From assembly GCA_014360985.1 (NCBI GenBank), contig JACIWK010000015.1, positions 1 to 41,961 of the forward strand: a stretch of DNA of 41,961 bases, in the 5' to 3' direction. Made by a program: the position numbers and the translations under genes. The stretch is from Candidatus Bipolaricaulota bacterium (GTDB lineage Bacteria > Bipolaricaulota > Bipolaricaulia > Bipolaricaulales > Bipolaricaulaceae). Positions 8,270-15,477 of the stretch are shown in pieces. Within the stretch, counting starts at the first letter, position 1. Every line of letters begins with the position of its first letter. Below the pieces are notes generated by a model, which did not search any database, was not told the DNA's origin, and worked only from the letters and a program-made list of their open reading frames with translations.

Positions 8270-10265
8270 TCCCGCCCCGTCGGCTCCCTCCCGCAGCGCC
8301 GGTCCGCGGATCGGGGTGTTCGTCTGCCACTGCGGGAAGAACATCGCGACCACGGTCGATGTTCCGCGGGTCGTGGAGGCCCTCGCCTCCCACCCCGGCG
8401 TCGTCTACGCCGCCCGTCACGAGTACATGTGCTCGGACCCCGGTCAGGACGTGATCAAGAAGGCGATTCAGGAGCACCGGCTCACCGGGGTCGTCGTCGC
8501 CGCGTGCTCGCCCTCGATGCACGAGACCACGTTCCGCACCGCCGCCGAAGAGGCGGGGCTCAACCCCTACCTCCTCGAGATCGCCAACATCCGCGAGTGG
8601 TGCTCGTGGGTCCACGACGGACCGGAGACCACGGACAAGGCGATCCGCATCACCCGGGCAATGGTGGAAAAGGTGAAGGGGAACCACCCGCTGGAGCCGG
8701 TGGAGGTGGACCATGCCACCCAATGCCTCGTCGTCGGTGGCGGGATCAGTGGGATCCAAGCCGCGCTCGACATCGCCAACGCCGGGTACGAGGTCCTCCT
8801 CGTCGAGCGCTCGCCATCGATCGGTGGGCGGATGGCGCAGCTGTCGGAGACGTTCCCCACCCTCGACTGCTCGCAGTGCATCCTCACCCCGAAGATGGTC
8901 GAGGTCTCCCGCCATCCGCGGATCCGGCTGCTGACCTACTCCGAGGTCGAGTCGGTCACGGGGTACCTCGGGAACTACCACGTGGTGATCCGCAAGAAAC
9001 CGACGTACGTGGATCCCGACAAATGCAACCTGTGCGGCGAGTGCGCCAAGGTCTGTCCGATCCGCGTCCCCAACGAGTTCGACCGCGGGCTCTCCCAGCG
9101 GGCGGCGATCTACGTCCCGTTCCCGCAGGCGGTGCCCTCCTCGTACACCCTCGACGAGGAGAGCTGCCTGGGGCTGAACCCGCTCCGCTGCAGCGAGTGC
9201 GCGAAGGTCTGTGAGCCAAAGGCAATCGACTACGACATGCCCGAGGAGATGATCGAGGAGGACGTGGGAGCGATCGTCGTCGCCACGGGCTACGACCTCT
9301 ACGGCAAAGAGAGGATGGCCGAGTACGGCCACGGCACGGTCCCGGACGTGATCGACGGCCTGGAGTTCGAGCGGATCTTGTCCGCGGGCGGACCGACGAA
9401 GGGCGAGGTGCGCCGCCCGTCGGACGGGAAGGTCCCGAAGGAGGTCGTGTTCATCCAGTGCTCCGGATCGCGCGACCCCGAGCTCCACAAGTCGTACTGC
9501 TCGAAGATCTGCTGCATGTACACCGCCAAGCACGCCCTCCTGTACCGCCACAACGTGCACGATGGCACGGCGTACGTGTTCTACATCGACATCCGCGCGG
9601 GAGGAAAAGAATACGAGGAGTTCGTCGTGCGGGCGATGGAGGACGAACGGATCCTCTACCTGCGCGGCAAGGTCGCCAAGGTGTTCCGGGACGGGGACAA
9701 GGTCGTGGTGTGGGGCGTGGACACGCTCACCGGGAAGCGGATCGAGGTCGCGGCGGACCTCGTCGTCCTCGCCCAGGCAATGGTTCCCTCGGCGGGAACG
9801 GAGGAGCTGGCCCGCAAGCTCCATATCGCGTGCGGCGGGGAGGGGTTCCTCAAGGAGGCCCACCCCAAGCTCCGCCCGCTGGAGGCCCTTACCGCAGGGA
9901 TCTTCCTCGCCGGCGCGGCCCACGGCCCGAAGGACATCCCCGAGGCGGTCGCCCAGGGCTCCGGTGCGGCGGCGAAGGCGATCGCAATCCTCGCCGCGCC
10001 CACGCTGACCCACTCTCCGGAGGTGGCGGAGGTGGACGAGGACCTCTGCTCGGGGTGCGTGGTGTGCGTCCCGCAGTGTCCGTACAGCGCGATCACCCCC
10101 GGCGACGTGGCCCACGTGAACGAGCTCCTCTGCGAAGGGTGCGGGACGTGCGTGGCTGCGTGCCCGTCGGGGGCGATGCGGATGAAAAACCAGACCGATG
10201 CCCAGGTGAAACGGATGATCCAGGTCGCGCTGGGTGCGGAGCCCGTGGAGGTGGGCCGTGCCTGA
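8262..10265 (+). CDS. hdrA: HdrA-type electron-bifurcating flavoprotein
   Basis: Heterodisulfide-reductase subunit A-like protein (667 aa), the FAD protein that in methanogens splits electrons between a high-potential acceptor and ferredoxin. Seen in order: an N-terminal Cys region (VCHCGKN, residue 21; ACSPSMH, about 81), the FAD-binding GGGISG at 159-164, the DCSQC pair at 203/206, ferredoxin-type Cys groups at 255/258/261/265 and 302/310/313/317, the QCSGSRDPE and CSKICCMY segment, and two C-terminal 4Fe-4S motifs (CSGCVVCVPQC, CEGCGTCVAAC). The length is typical. The start overlaps korC by 8 bases and the end overlaps mvhD. With a hydrogenase and HdrBC alongside, the H2-fed bifurcating role is the natural reading. 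Confidence 0.92.
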   Translation: MASPAPSAPSRSAGPRIGVFVCHCGKNIATTVDVPRVVEALASHPGVVYAARHEYMCSDPGQDVIKKAIQEHRLTGVVVAACSPSMHETTFRTAAEEAGLNPYLLEIANIREWCSWVHDGPETTDKAIRITRAMVEKVKGNHPLEPVEVDHATQCLVVGGGISGIQAALDIANAGYEVLLVERSPSIGGRMAQLSETFPTLDCSQCILTPKMVEVSRHPRIRLLTYSEVESVTGYLGNYHVVIRKKPTYVDPDKCNLCGECAKVCPIRVPNEFDRGLSQRAAIYVPFPQAVPSSYTLDEESCLGLNPLRCSECAKVCEPKAIDYDMPEEMIEEDVGAIVVATGYDLYGKERMAEYGHGTVPDVIDGLEFERILSAGGPTKGEVRRPSDGKVPKEVVFIQCSGSRDPELHKSYCSKICCMYTAKHALLYRHNVHDGTAYVFYIDIRAGGKEYEEFVVRAMEDERILYLRGKVAKVFRDGDKVVVWGVDTLTGKRIEVAADLVVLAQAMVPSAGTEELARKLHIACGGEGFLKEAHPKLRPLEALTAGIFLAGAAHGPKDIPEAVAQGSGAAAKAIAILAAPTLTHSPEVAEVDEDLCSGCVVCVPQCPYSAITPGDVAHVNELLCEGCGTCVAACPSGAMRMKNQTDAQVKRMIQVALGAEPVEVGRA

Positions 10266-10722
10266 GACACCGTTCGAACCCAAGATCGTCGCGTTCCTGT
10301 GCCGGTGGTGTGCGGGGGCAGGGGCCGATCTCGCCGGGACGAGCCGGATCGCCTACCCCGCGAACGCGGTCCCGATCCGTGTCAACTGCTCGGGGCGCGT
10401 GGAACCGGAGTGGGTGATGGAGGCGTTCCGATCGGGAGCGGACGGGGTGTTCATCGGCGGCTGCCACCCCGGGGACTGCCACTACGTGTCCGGGAACTAC
10501 AAGACCCGCCGCCGGATCTACCTCCTGAAGAAGCTCCTCGCGGAGATGGGGATCGAGCCAGAACGGGTGCGACTGGAGTGGGTGTCGGCGACCGAGGGGG
10601 CGAAGTACGCCCGCGTGATGAAGGAGTTTGTCGCGGAGCTAAAGCGGTTGGGCCCGCTTCACTTGGAACGTGAGGAGAAGACAATGCCCGCCAGTCCGGT
10701 TCTCCCCAGGGTGGGATCCTAG
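10258..10722 (+). CDS. mvhD: MvhD-type hydrogenase iron-sulfur subunit
   Basis: Small (154 aa) 2Fe-2S protein that connects the Mvh hydrogenase with HdrA. Seen: FLCRWCAGAGADLAGTSR near the N-terminus, RVNCSGRVEP, and GGCHPGDCHYVSGNYK, all hallmark MvhD motifs. An upstream ATG at 10234 is in frame, but GTG 10258 overlaps the hdrA stop and fits the family N-terminus. The gene lies between hdrA and the hydrogenase small subunit, as expected for an electron bridge. A C-terminal tail after about residue 140 is not conserved in my memory of the family. Confidence 0.92.
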   Translation: MPETPFEPKIVAFLCRWCAGAGADLAGTSRIAYPANAVPIRVNCSGRVEPEWVMEAFRSGADGVFIGGCHPGDCHYVSGNYKTRRRIYLLKKLLAEMGIEPERVRLEWVSATEGAKYARVMKEFVAELKRLGPLHLEREEKTMPASPVLPRVGS

Positions 10723-10724
10723 CG

Positions 10725-11675
10725 ATGCCCCCGAGGCCGAGAATCGCCGTGTATTGGACGGGGGGCTGCGGCGGATGCGACGTGTCGTTCCTCGAACTCG
10801 GGCCGGCGCTCCTCGACGTTCTCGCGCAGATCGAAATCGCGTTCTGGCCTGCGCTGGTGGACACGAAGCGTTCCGACGTCGAGGCGCTTGCCCCGCGGTC
10901 CATCGCGGCCACGCTCGTCAACGGCACGCTGCGCACGGAGGAGAACGTGGAGATGGTGCACCTCCTCCGGGAGAAGTCCGAGCTCGTGGTCGCGTTCGGG
11001 GCCTGTGCCTACCAAGGCGGCGTGCCGGGGCTCGCCAACCTCGCCACGCGCGACGAGATCCTCCGCCGGATGAGCGGAAACGGGTTCCGTCCGTCCCCGC
11101 CGCCGGGAGGGGAGGCCGAAGATGCGCCTCCGGGCCTGCTCCCTCAGGCGAAGTCGCTCGCGGATGAGATCACCGTCGACTACGTCGTCCCCGGGTGCCC
11201 ACCCATGCCGCCGCTCATCGGCCTCCTGTTGGGCGCCCTCCTCTCGGGCGACCTGCCCGCCCCAGGCCACGTGTTCGCCCACGACAAGGCCCTGTGCGAG
11301 GAGTGCCCGCGCACGCGCGAGGAGCGGAAGCTCACGAAGGTGGTTCGTCCCCACGAGCTCGTTCCCGACCCGAACGTGTGCCTCCTCGACCAAGGGATGA
11401 TCTGCCTGGGCCCGGTGACGCGGGGCGGGTGCGGGGCGGCGTGCCCCAAGGCGGGGATGCCGTGCACGGGGTGCGTCGGGCCGACCCCGAACGCGGGCGA
11501 TCCCGGGCTGGCGATGATCTCGGCGCTGGGGTCCCTCGCCCGGGCGGGGGAGGAGGGACCGGGGGCGTTTGCGGCGGAGGACAGACTCCTCGACGCCCTC
11601 GTCGACCCCCTGGGCACGTTCTACAAGTACTCCCTGCCCGCCTACGTCCGGACGGGGAAGAGGAGCGACCGGTGA
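10725..11675 (+). CDS. mvhG: [NiFe] hydrogenase small subunit, MvhG type
   Basis: Electron-transfer subunit (316 aa) of a cytoplasmic F420-non-reducing-type [NiFe] hydrogenase. Seen: YWTGGCGGCDVSFLEL at the N-terminus, with Cys15/Cys18 of the proximal 4Fe-4S cluster, GACAYQGG, VVPGCPPMPP, the CEECPRTREE segment, and a Cys-rich C-terminal part (GGCGAACPKAGMPCTGC). No twin-arginine signal and no hydrophobic anchor is present, so the enzyme should be cytoplasmic. It starts two bases after mvhD and overlaps the large-subunit start. A stretch at about residues 120-145 (PSPPPGGEAEDAPP) looks like a lineage-specific insertion. Confidence 0.92.
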   Translation: MPPRPRIAVYWTGGCGGCDVSFLELGPALLDVLAQIEIAFWPALVDTKRSDVEALAPRSIAATLVNGTLRTEENVEMVHLLREKSELVVAFGACAYQGGVPGLANLATRDEILRRMSGNGFRPSPPPGGEAEDAPPGLLPQAKSLADEITVDYVVPGCPPMPPLIGLLLGALLSGDLPAPGHVFAHDKALCEECPRTREERKLTKVVRPHELVPDPNVCLLDQGMICLGPVTRGGCGAACPKAGMPCTGCVGPTPNAGDPGLAMISALGSLARAGEEGPGAFAAEDRLLDALVDPLGTFYKYSLPAYVRTGKRSDR

Positions 11676-13123
11676 AAAAGCTCGTCATCGACCCCATCAC
11701 GCGGCTCGAGGGACACGGGAAGATCCTCCTCTACCTCGACGACGGGGGCGGCCTGAAGGGCGCGGTGCTCCAGGTCCCCGAGTTGCGGGGGTTCGAGACG
11801 TTCTGCCGCGGTCGGCGGGCGGAGGAGATGCCCCAGATCACGGAGCGGATCTGCGGGGTGTGCCCGGAGGCCCACCATCTGGCGTCGGCGCGGGCCCTCG
11901 ATGCGGCGTATGGGGCCCAGGTTCCGCCCACGGCGTGGATCCAGCGGGAGCTCTTCTACAACTGCTACATCTTCGCCGATCACCTCTTGCACCTCGTGTT
12001 CCTCGGCGGGCCCGACCTGCTGCTCCCCGCCGACACGCCGAAGGCAAGCCGGAACGTCCTGGGCGTCCTCCAGGCCTACCCGGAGCTCGGCCGGGAGGTC
12101 GTGACGGTGCGGGCGCGTGCGCAGCGGGTGCTCGAGATCATCGGCGGCCGCGCGATCCACCCCGTGTTCGCCCTCCCCGGCGGCGTGGCCCGACCCCTCA
12201 CCGCGGACGAGGGAGGGGAGATCGCCGGCCACGCGGAGGCGATGGTCGCGCTCGCCAAAACGTTCGTGACCTTCTTCCACGAGGAGGTCCTCCCCGACCC
12301 AGGGTACCAGGACCTGCTCGCGTCGCCCCACGCCCAGCTTCCCACGCACTACATGGGTCTCGTGGACGGGAACACCGCGCCCCACTTCTGCCGGGGCGAG
12401 GTGCGGGCCGTGTCTTCCGAAGGGCAGGAGCTGTTCCGCCTCGACGGAGCGGGGGCGCTGGGGAAGATCGCCGAGCGGGTCGAACCGTGGACCTACGTGA
12501 AGTTCCCGTACCTGAAGGACCTCGGGTGGACCGGGTTCGCGGCCGGGCCAGCCTCCGGGGTGTACCGGGTGGGGCCTCTGGCGCGCCTGAACGTCGCCGA
12601 GCGGATGGCGACGCCGCTCGCCCAAGAGGAGTACGAGCGGTTCCTCGACTTCTTCGGGGAGAAGCCGGTCCACGCCACGTTCGCCTACCACTGGGCGCGG
12701 CTCGTGGAGATGGTCCAGGCGGCGGAGGCCGCAGCGGCCCTCGCGGCGGAGAAGGGCCTCACCGGAACCGAGGTCCGCGGGAAGCTCGGGACGCCGGGAG
12801 AGGGGGTGGGCGTGGTGGAGGCGGCACGGGGAACCCTGTTCCACCGCTACGCCCTCGACGCGCAGGGCCTCGTGACCGACCTCGACCTCATCGTTGCCAC
12901 GACCCACAACGCAGCGGGGATCGGGCTCTCCGTGAAGCAGATGGCGGAGGACGTGGTGCGGGCGGGAACCCTCGACGAAGGGCTCCTCAACCGGATCGAG
13001 ATGGCGTTCCGCGCCTACGACCCGTGCCTGGCGTGCGCGACGCATTTTCTGCCGGGCGAGATGCCGCTTGTGGTGGAGATCTACAATGAGGAGGGGATCC
13101 TTGAGCGCCGGATCTGCCGCTAG
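11672..13123 (+). CDS. mvhA: [NiFe] hydrogenase large subunit, MvhA type
   Basis: Catalytic subunit (483 aa) of the group 3-type [NiFe] hydrogenase. Both nickel-ligand motifs are present: RICGVCP (Cys61, Cys64) and DPCLACATH near the C-terminus (Cys452, Cys455, His458). About 25 residues follow the His, consistent with a C-terminal extension removed on maturation; the gene for a matching protease follows directly. GTG 11672 overlaps the mvhG stop (GTGA) and gives the family N-terminus KKLVIDPITRLEGHGK. The long upstream extension of this frame is a shadow of mvhG. H2 oxidation would feed HdrA through MvhG and MvhD. Confidence 0.93.
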   Translation: MKKLVIDPITRLEGHGKILLYLDDGGGLKGAVLQVPELRGFETFCRGRRAEEMPQITERICGVCPEAHHLASARALDAAYGAQVPPTAWIQRELFYNCYIFADHLLHLVFLGGPDLLLPADTPKASRNVLGVLQAYPELGREVVTVRARAQRVLEIIGGRAIHPVFALPGGVARPLTADEGGEIAGHAEAMVALAKTFVTFFHEEVLPDPGYQDLLASPHAQLPTHYMGLVDGNTAPHFCRGEVRAVSSEGQELFRLDGAGALGKIAERVEPWTYVKFPYLKDLGWTGFAAGPASGVYRVGPLARLNVAERMATPLAQEEYERFLDFFGEKPVHATFAYHWARLVEMVQAAEAAAALAAEKGLTGTEVRGKLGTPGEGVGVVEAARGTLFHRYALDAQGLVTDLDLIVATTHNAAGIGLSVKQMAEDVVRAGTLDEGLLNRIEMAFRAYDPCLACATHFLPGEMPLVVEIYNEEGILERRICR

Positions 13124-13562
13124 GGCCTTGGTTGTGGCGCTGGGGAACCCGGACCGGGCCGACGACGGGGTGGGGCCGGTGGTGGTCCAAGCGCTGTCGG
13201 CTCCACCTGGGGTCGAGGTGTGGGAGGCGATCCGCGGGGGGTTGCCCCTCGCCCAAGCCCTCGTCGGGTTCGAGCGGGCGCTGGTCGTGGATGCCTGCCC
13301 CGCGCTGCCGGTGGGCGAGGTGGCCCTGTTCCCGCTGTTCACGGACGACGGACCGCGCACGGATCACGGCTCTTGGCTTCACGGGATGGGCCTTGCCCAG
13401 GGGTTGGCGGCGCTGCGGGCGGCCGGGCTTGCCGTTCCTGAGACGTGGGCCCTCGCGATCGGCGTGGAGCCTGAGCTCCCGTTTCGGCGGGGGCTCTCGC
13501 CGGAGGTAGCCCGGGCCGTGCCCGTGGCGGTGGCGGAGGTGAACCGATGGCTAGCGAACTAG
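13101..13562 (+). CDS. Hydrogenase maturation endopeptidase
   Basis: HycI/HybD-family protease (153 aa) that trims the C-terminus of the large subunit after nickel insertion. Seen: VVALGNPDRADDGVGP at the N-terminus with the conserved nickel-sensing acidic residue, VVDACPALPVGEV in the middle, and DHGSWLHGMG. Start choice: ATG 13086 and GTG/ATG codons further up are in frame, but GAGGAGGGG at 13089-13097 lies just before TTG 13101, so TTG is favoured. The gene overlaps the mvhA end by 23 bases, which couples protease and substrate synthesis. Its 3' end overlaps hdrC by 16 bases. Confidence 0.85.
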   Translation: MSAGSAARALVVALGNPDRADDGVGPVVVQALSAPPGVEVWEAIRGGLPLAQALVGFERALVVDACPALPVGEVALFPLFTDDGPRTDHGSWLHGMGLAQGLAALRAAGLAVPETWALAIGVEPELPFRRGLSPEVARAVPVAVAEVNRWLAN

Positions 13563-13942
13563 ACCTGTCCCGAGATCGGCTCGACGCGCCGTTCGCCCGC
13601 CGGGTGGAGGAGCTGTCGGGTGAGAACCCGTACGCCTGCTACCAGTGCGGGAAGTGCTCCGCGGGGTGCCCGTTTGCGGACTACATGGACGCGCTCCCGA
13701 ACCAGGTCCTGCGCCTCGTCCAGCTCGGCGACGAGTCGGCGCTCGCGCTCTCCGCCCCCTGGGTGTGCGCGTCGTGCCTGGCGTGCGCTGTGCGGTGCCC
13801 GAAAGGGGTGGACATCGCGAAGACGATGGAGGCGCTGCGCATCCTGGCCCTGCGCAAGGGGATCTCGCCGGCGCCGGCCGGGATCGACCGGCCCTACCCC
13901 CAGATCGCCCTCGTCGGGGCCTATAGGAAACTCACACCATGA
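13547..13942 (+). CDS. hdrC: HdrC-type 4Fe-4S protein
   Basis: Small (131 aa) heterodisulfide-reductase subunit C-like protein that passes electrons from HdrA to HdrB. Seen: two ferredoxin-type motifs, CYQCGKCSAGCP and CASCLACAVRCP, each with a CxxCxxCxxxCP pattern and separated by about 35 residues, then the KTMEALR segment. Length and spacing are typical for HdrC. It overlaps the protease gene upstream and hdrB downstream (4 bases). No membrane segment is visible, so it belongs to the soluble HdrABC class and not HdrDE. Confidence 0.9.
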   Translation: MASELDLSRDRLDAPFARRVEELSGENPYACYQCGKCSAGCPFADYMDALPNQVLRLVQLGDESALALSAPWVCASCLACAVRCPKGVDIAKTMEALRILALRKGISPAPAGIDRPYPQIALVGAYRKLTP

Positions 13943-14799
13943 AACGCCTTGCCTACTTCCCCGGTTGTGCGATGAAGGACCAGGCGCGCCCCGACGAGGC
14001 GGGCACGCTCCACGCGCTCGCCCTCCTCGGGTACGAGATCGCGGAGATCCCACGCTGGAACTGCTGCGGCACGGTGTACTCCCTCGCCCAGGACGACCTC
14101 ATGCGCCACGTGGGGCCGGTGCGGAACCTCCTCCGCGTCCAGGGGATGGGCGAGAAGCGGGTCCTCGCCCTGTGCGCGATGTGCTACGGAACGCTTGCGC
14201 GGTCGGCCCGGTTCGTCCAGGAGCCGGAGCGGCTGGCGCGGATCAACGCGTTCCTGGACACGGAGGAAGATTTCCGGGGCGGGATCGGGGTCGTCCACCT
14301 CCTCACCCTCCTCCGGGACGAGGTGGGCTACGAGAAGCTGCCCTCACACGTCAAGCAAAGCCTGAATGGGCTCAAGGTCGCTACGTACTACGGATGCATG
14401 CTGCTGCGGCCGCGGGAGTTCGCGGTGGACGATCCGGACAGGCCCGAGGTCATGGAGCGGGTCCTGGAGGCCCTTGGCGCGGTACCTGTACCCTTCCCGG
14501 AGCGGACGGAGTGCTGCGGAGCGTACCTCACGGTGGGGAGGAAGGACATCGTCGAGGAGCGGGTGGGGAGAATCCTCCGCTCGGCGCGGGGCGGCGGTGC
14601 GGATCTCGTGGTGACGACGTGCCCGTTGTGCCAGTTCAACCTCACCGAGCGCCGCCCACCCGAGGCACCGCCTCTCCCCGTGCTCTACCTCGGGCAGGTC
14701 CTGGGATGGGCCTTCGGGGCGGATGAACCAACGATCGCTGCTCTGCTCGTCGGTCAACCGACGCCCGGCGAGCCGGTTTCCTCGGGGGGTGCAAGATGA
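13939..14799 (+). CDS. hdrB: HdrB-type protein with two CCG domains
   Basis: Heterodisulfide-reductase subunit B-like protein (286 aa). Both Cys-rich CCG motifs that bind non-cubane 4Fe-4S clusters are intact: Cys10, Cys42/43, Cys79/82 in the first and Cys153, Cys192/193, Cys228/231 in the second. In methanogens these clusters reduce the CoM-S-S-CoB disulfide. Nothing in the window suggests those thiols here, and the next two genes are fumarate-reductase-like. Electrons may therefore pass from HdrB to that Fe-S subunit, or HdrB may act on another disulfide. The start overlaps hdrC by 4 bases and the end overlaps the next gene by 4. The C-terminal tail after about residue 265 is variable. Confidence 0.9.
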   Translation: MKRLAYFPGCAMKDQARPDEAGTLHALALLGYEIAEIPRWNCCGTVYSLAQDDLMRHVGPVRNLLRVQGMGEKRVLALCAMCYGTLARSARFVQEPERLARINAFLDTEEDFRGGIGVVHLLTLLRDEVGYEKLPSHVKQSLNGLKVATYYGCMLLRPREFAVDDPDRPEVMERVLEALGAVPVPFPERTECCGAYLTVGRKDIVEERVGRILRSARGGGADLVVTTCPLCQFNLTERRPPEAPPLPVLYLGQVLGWAFGADEPTIAALLVGQPTPGEPVSSGGAR

Positions 14800-15467
14800 A
14801 CGAAGTGACGGTGTTCATCATGGGCAAGGGGTACCGCGTCCCAGCGGGCCTCACGATCATGAAGGCGATGGAGTACGCCGGGTACCGGCTTACCCGCGGC
14901 TGCGGGTGCCGGGGCGGGTACTGCGGGGCGTGCGCCACGGTGTACCGGCTGAAGGGGGACTACAGGCTGTACGCGGATCTTGCCTGTCAGACCCCGGTCC
15001 AGGATGGGATGTACATCGCCCAGCTCCCGTTCACACCCGCCGAGCGTCCGCCGTACGCCCTGCAAGACCTGGCCCCGGAGGGGCAAACGCTCCTCGCCCT
15101 GTTCCCCGAGCTCGCCCGCTGTGTCGCCTGCAACACCTGCACCAAGGCCTGCCCGCAGAAGCTGGAGGTGATGGATGCAGTTCAAGCGGCGCTGCGCGGG
15201 GACATCCGCCAGGTCGCGGAGCTCACGTTCGACTGTGTATCGTGCGGGCTGTGCACGATGCGCTGCCCGGCCGAGATCTCCCACCACCACGTGTGGCAGC
15301 TCGCGCGGCGCCTGAACGGCGCCTACCTCACCCCCCGGGCAAAACACGTTCAGGAACGCGTACAAGAGATCGCAGCCCGCAAGTTCGCCGTCGAACTCGA
15401 CGCCTTCATGTCCATGGACAGGGACGTCCTGGTCGCGGCGTACAAGGCCCGCGAGATCGAGGCCTAA
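14796..15467 (+). CDS. Fumarate-reductase-type iron-sulfur subunit
   Basis: Iron-sulfur protein (223 aa) of the SdhB/FrdB/TfrB kind. Seen: an N-terminal plant-type 2Fe-2S domain with GCGCRGGYCGAC (Cys36-46) and a fourth Cys at 64, then two 4Fe-4S motifs, CVACNTCTKACP and CVSCGLCTMRCP. The domain order resembles the front half of methanogen thiol:fumarate reductase TfrB, whose C-terminal half is HdrB-like. Here the HdrB part is the separate upstream gene, overlapping by 4 bases. The protein would carry electrons from HdrBC to the flavoprotein encoded next. It is shorter than TfrB, and I see no membrane anchor gene for a classical quinone-linked complex. Confidence 0.85.
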   Translation: MNEVTVFIMGKGYRVPAGLTIMKAMEYAGYRLTRGCGCRGGYCGACATVYRLKGDYRLYADLACQTPVQDGMYIAQLPFTPAERPPYALQDLAPEGQTLLALFPELARCVACNTCTKACPQKLEVMDAVQAALRGDIRQVAELTFDCVSCGLCTMRCPAEISHHHVWQLARRLNGAYLTPRAKHVQERVQEIAARKFAVELDAFMSMDRDVLVAAYKAREIEA

Positions 15468-15477
15468 GGAGGGAACC

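Noticed and set aside
8211-10283. 690-codon open frame on the minus strand
   Set aside because: Antisense to hdrA, with His/Arg/Asp-rich low-complexity translation. The sense strand carries clear HdrA motifs.
13939-14799. HdrB read as a true CoM-S-S-CoB heterodisulfide reductase
   Set aside because: The motifs are present, but nothing in the window suggests methanogenesis, and the next genes are fumarate-reductase-like. Kept only as an alternative in the gene entry.
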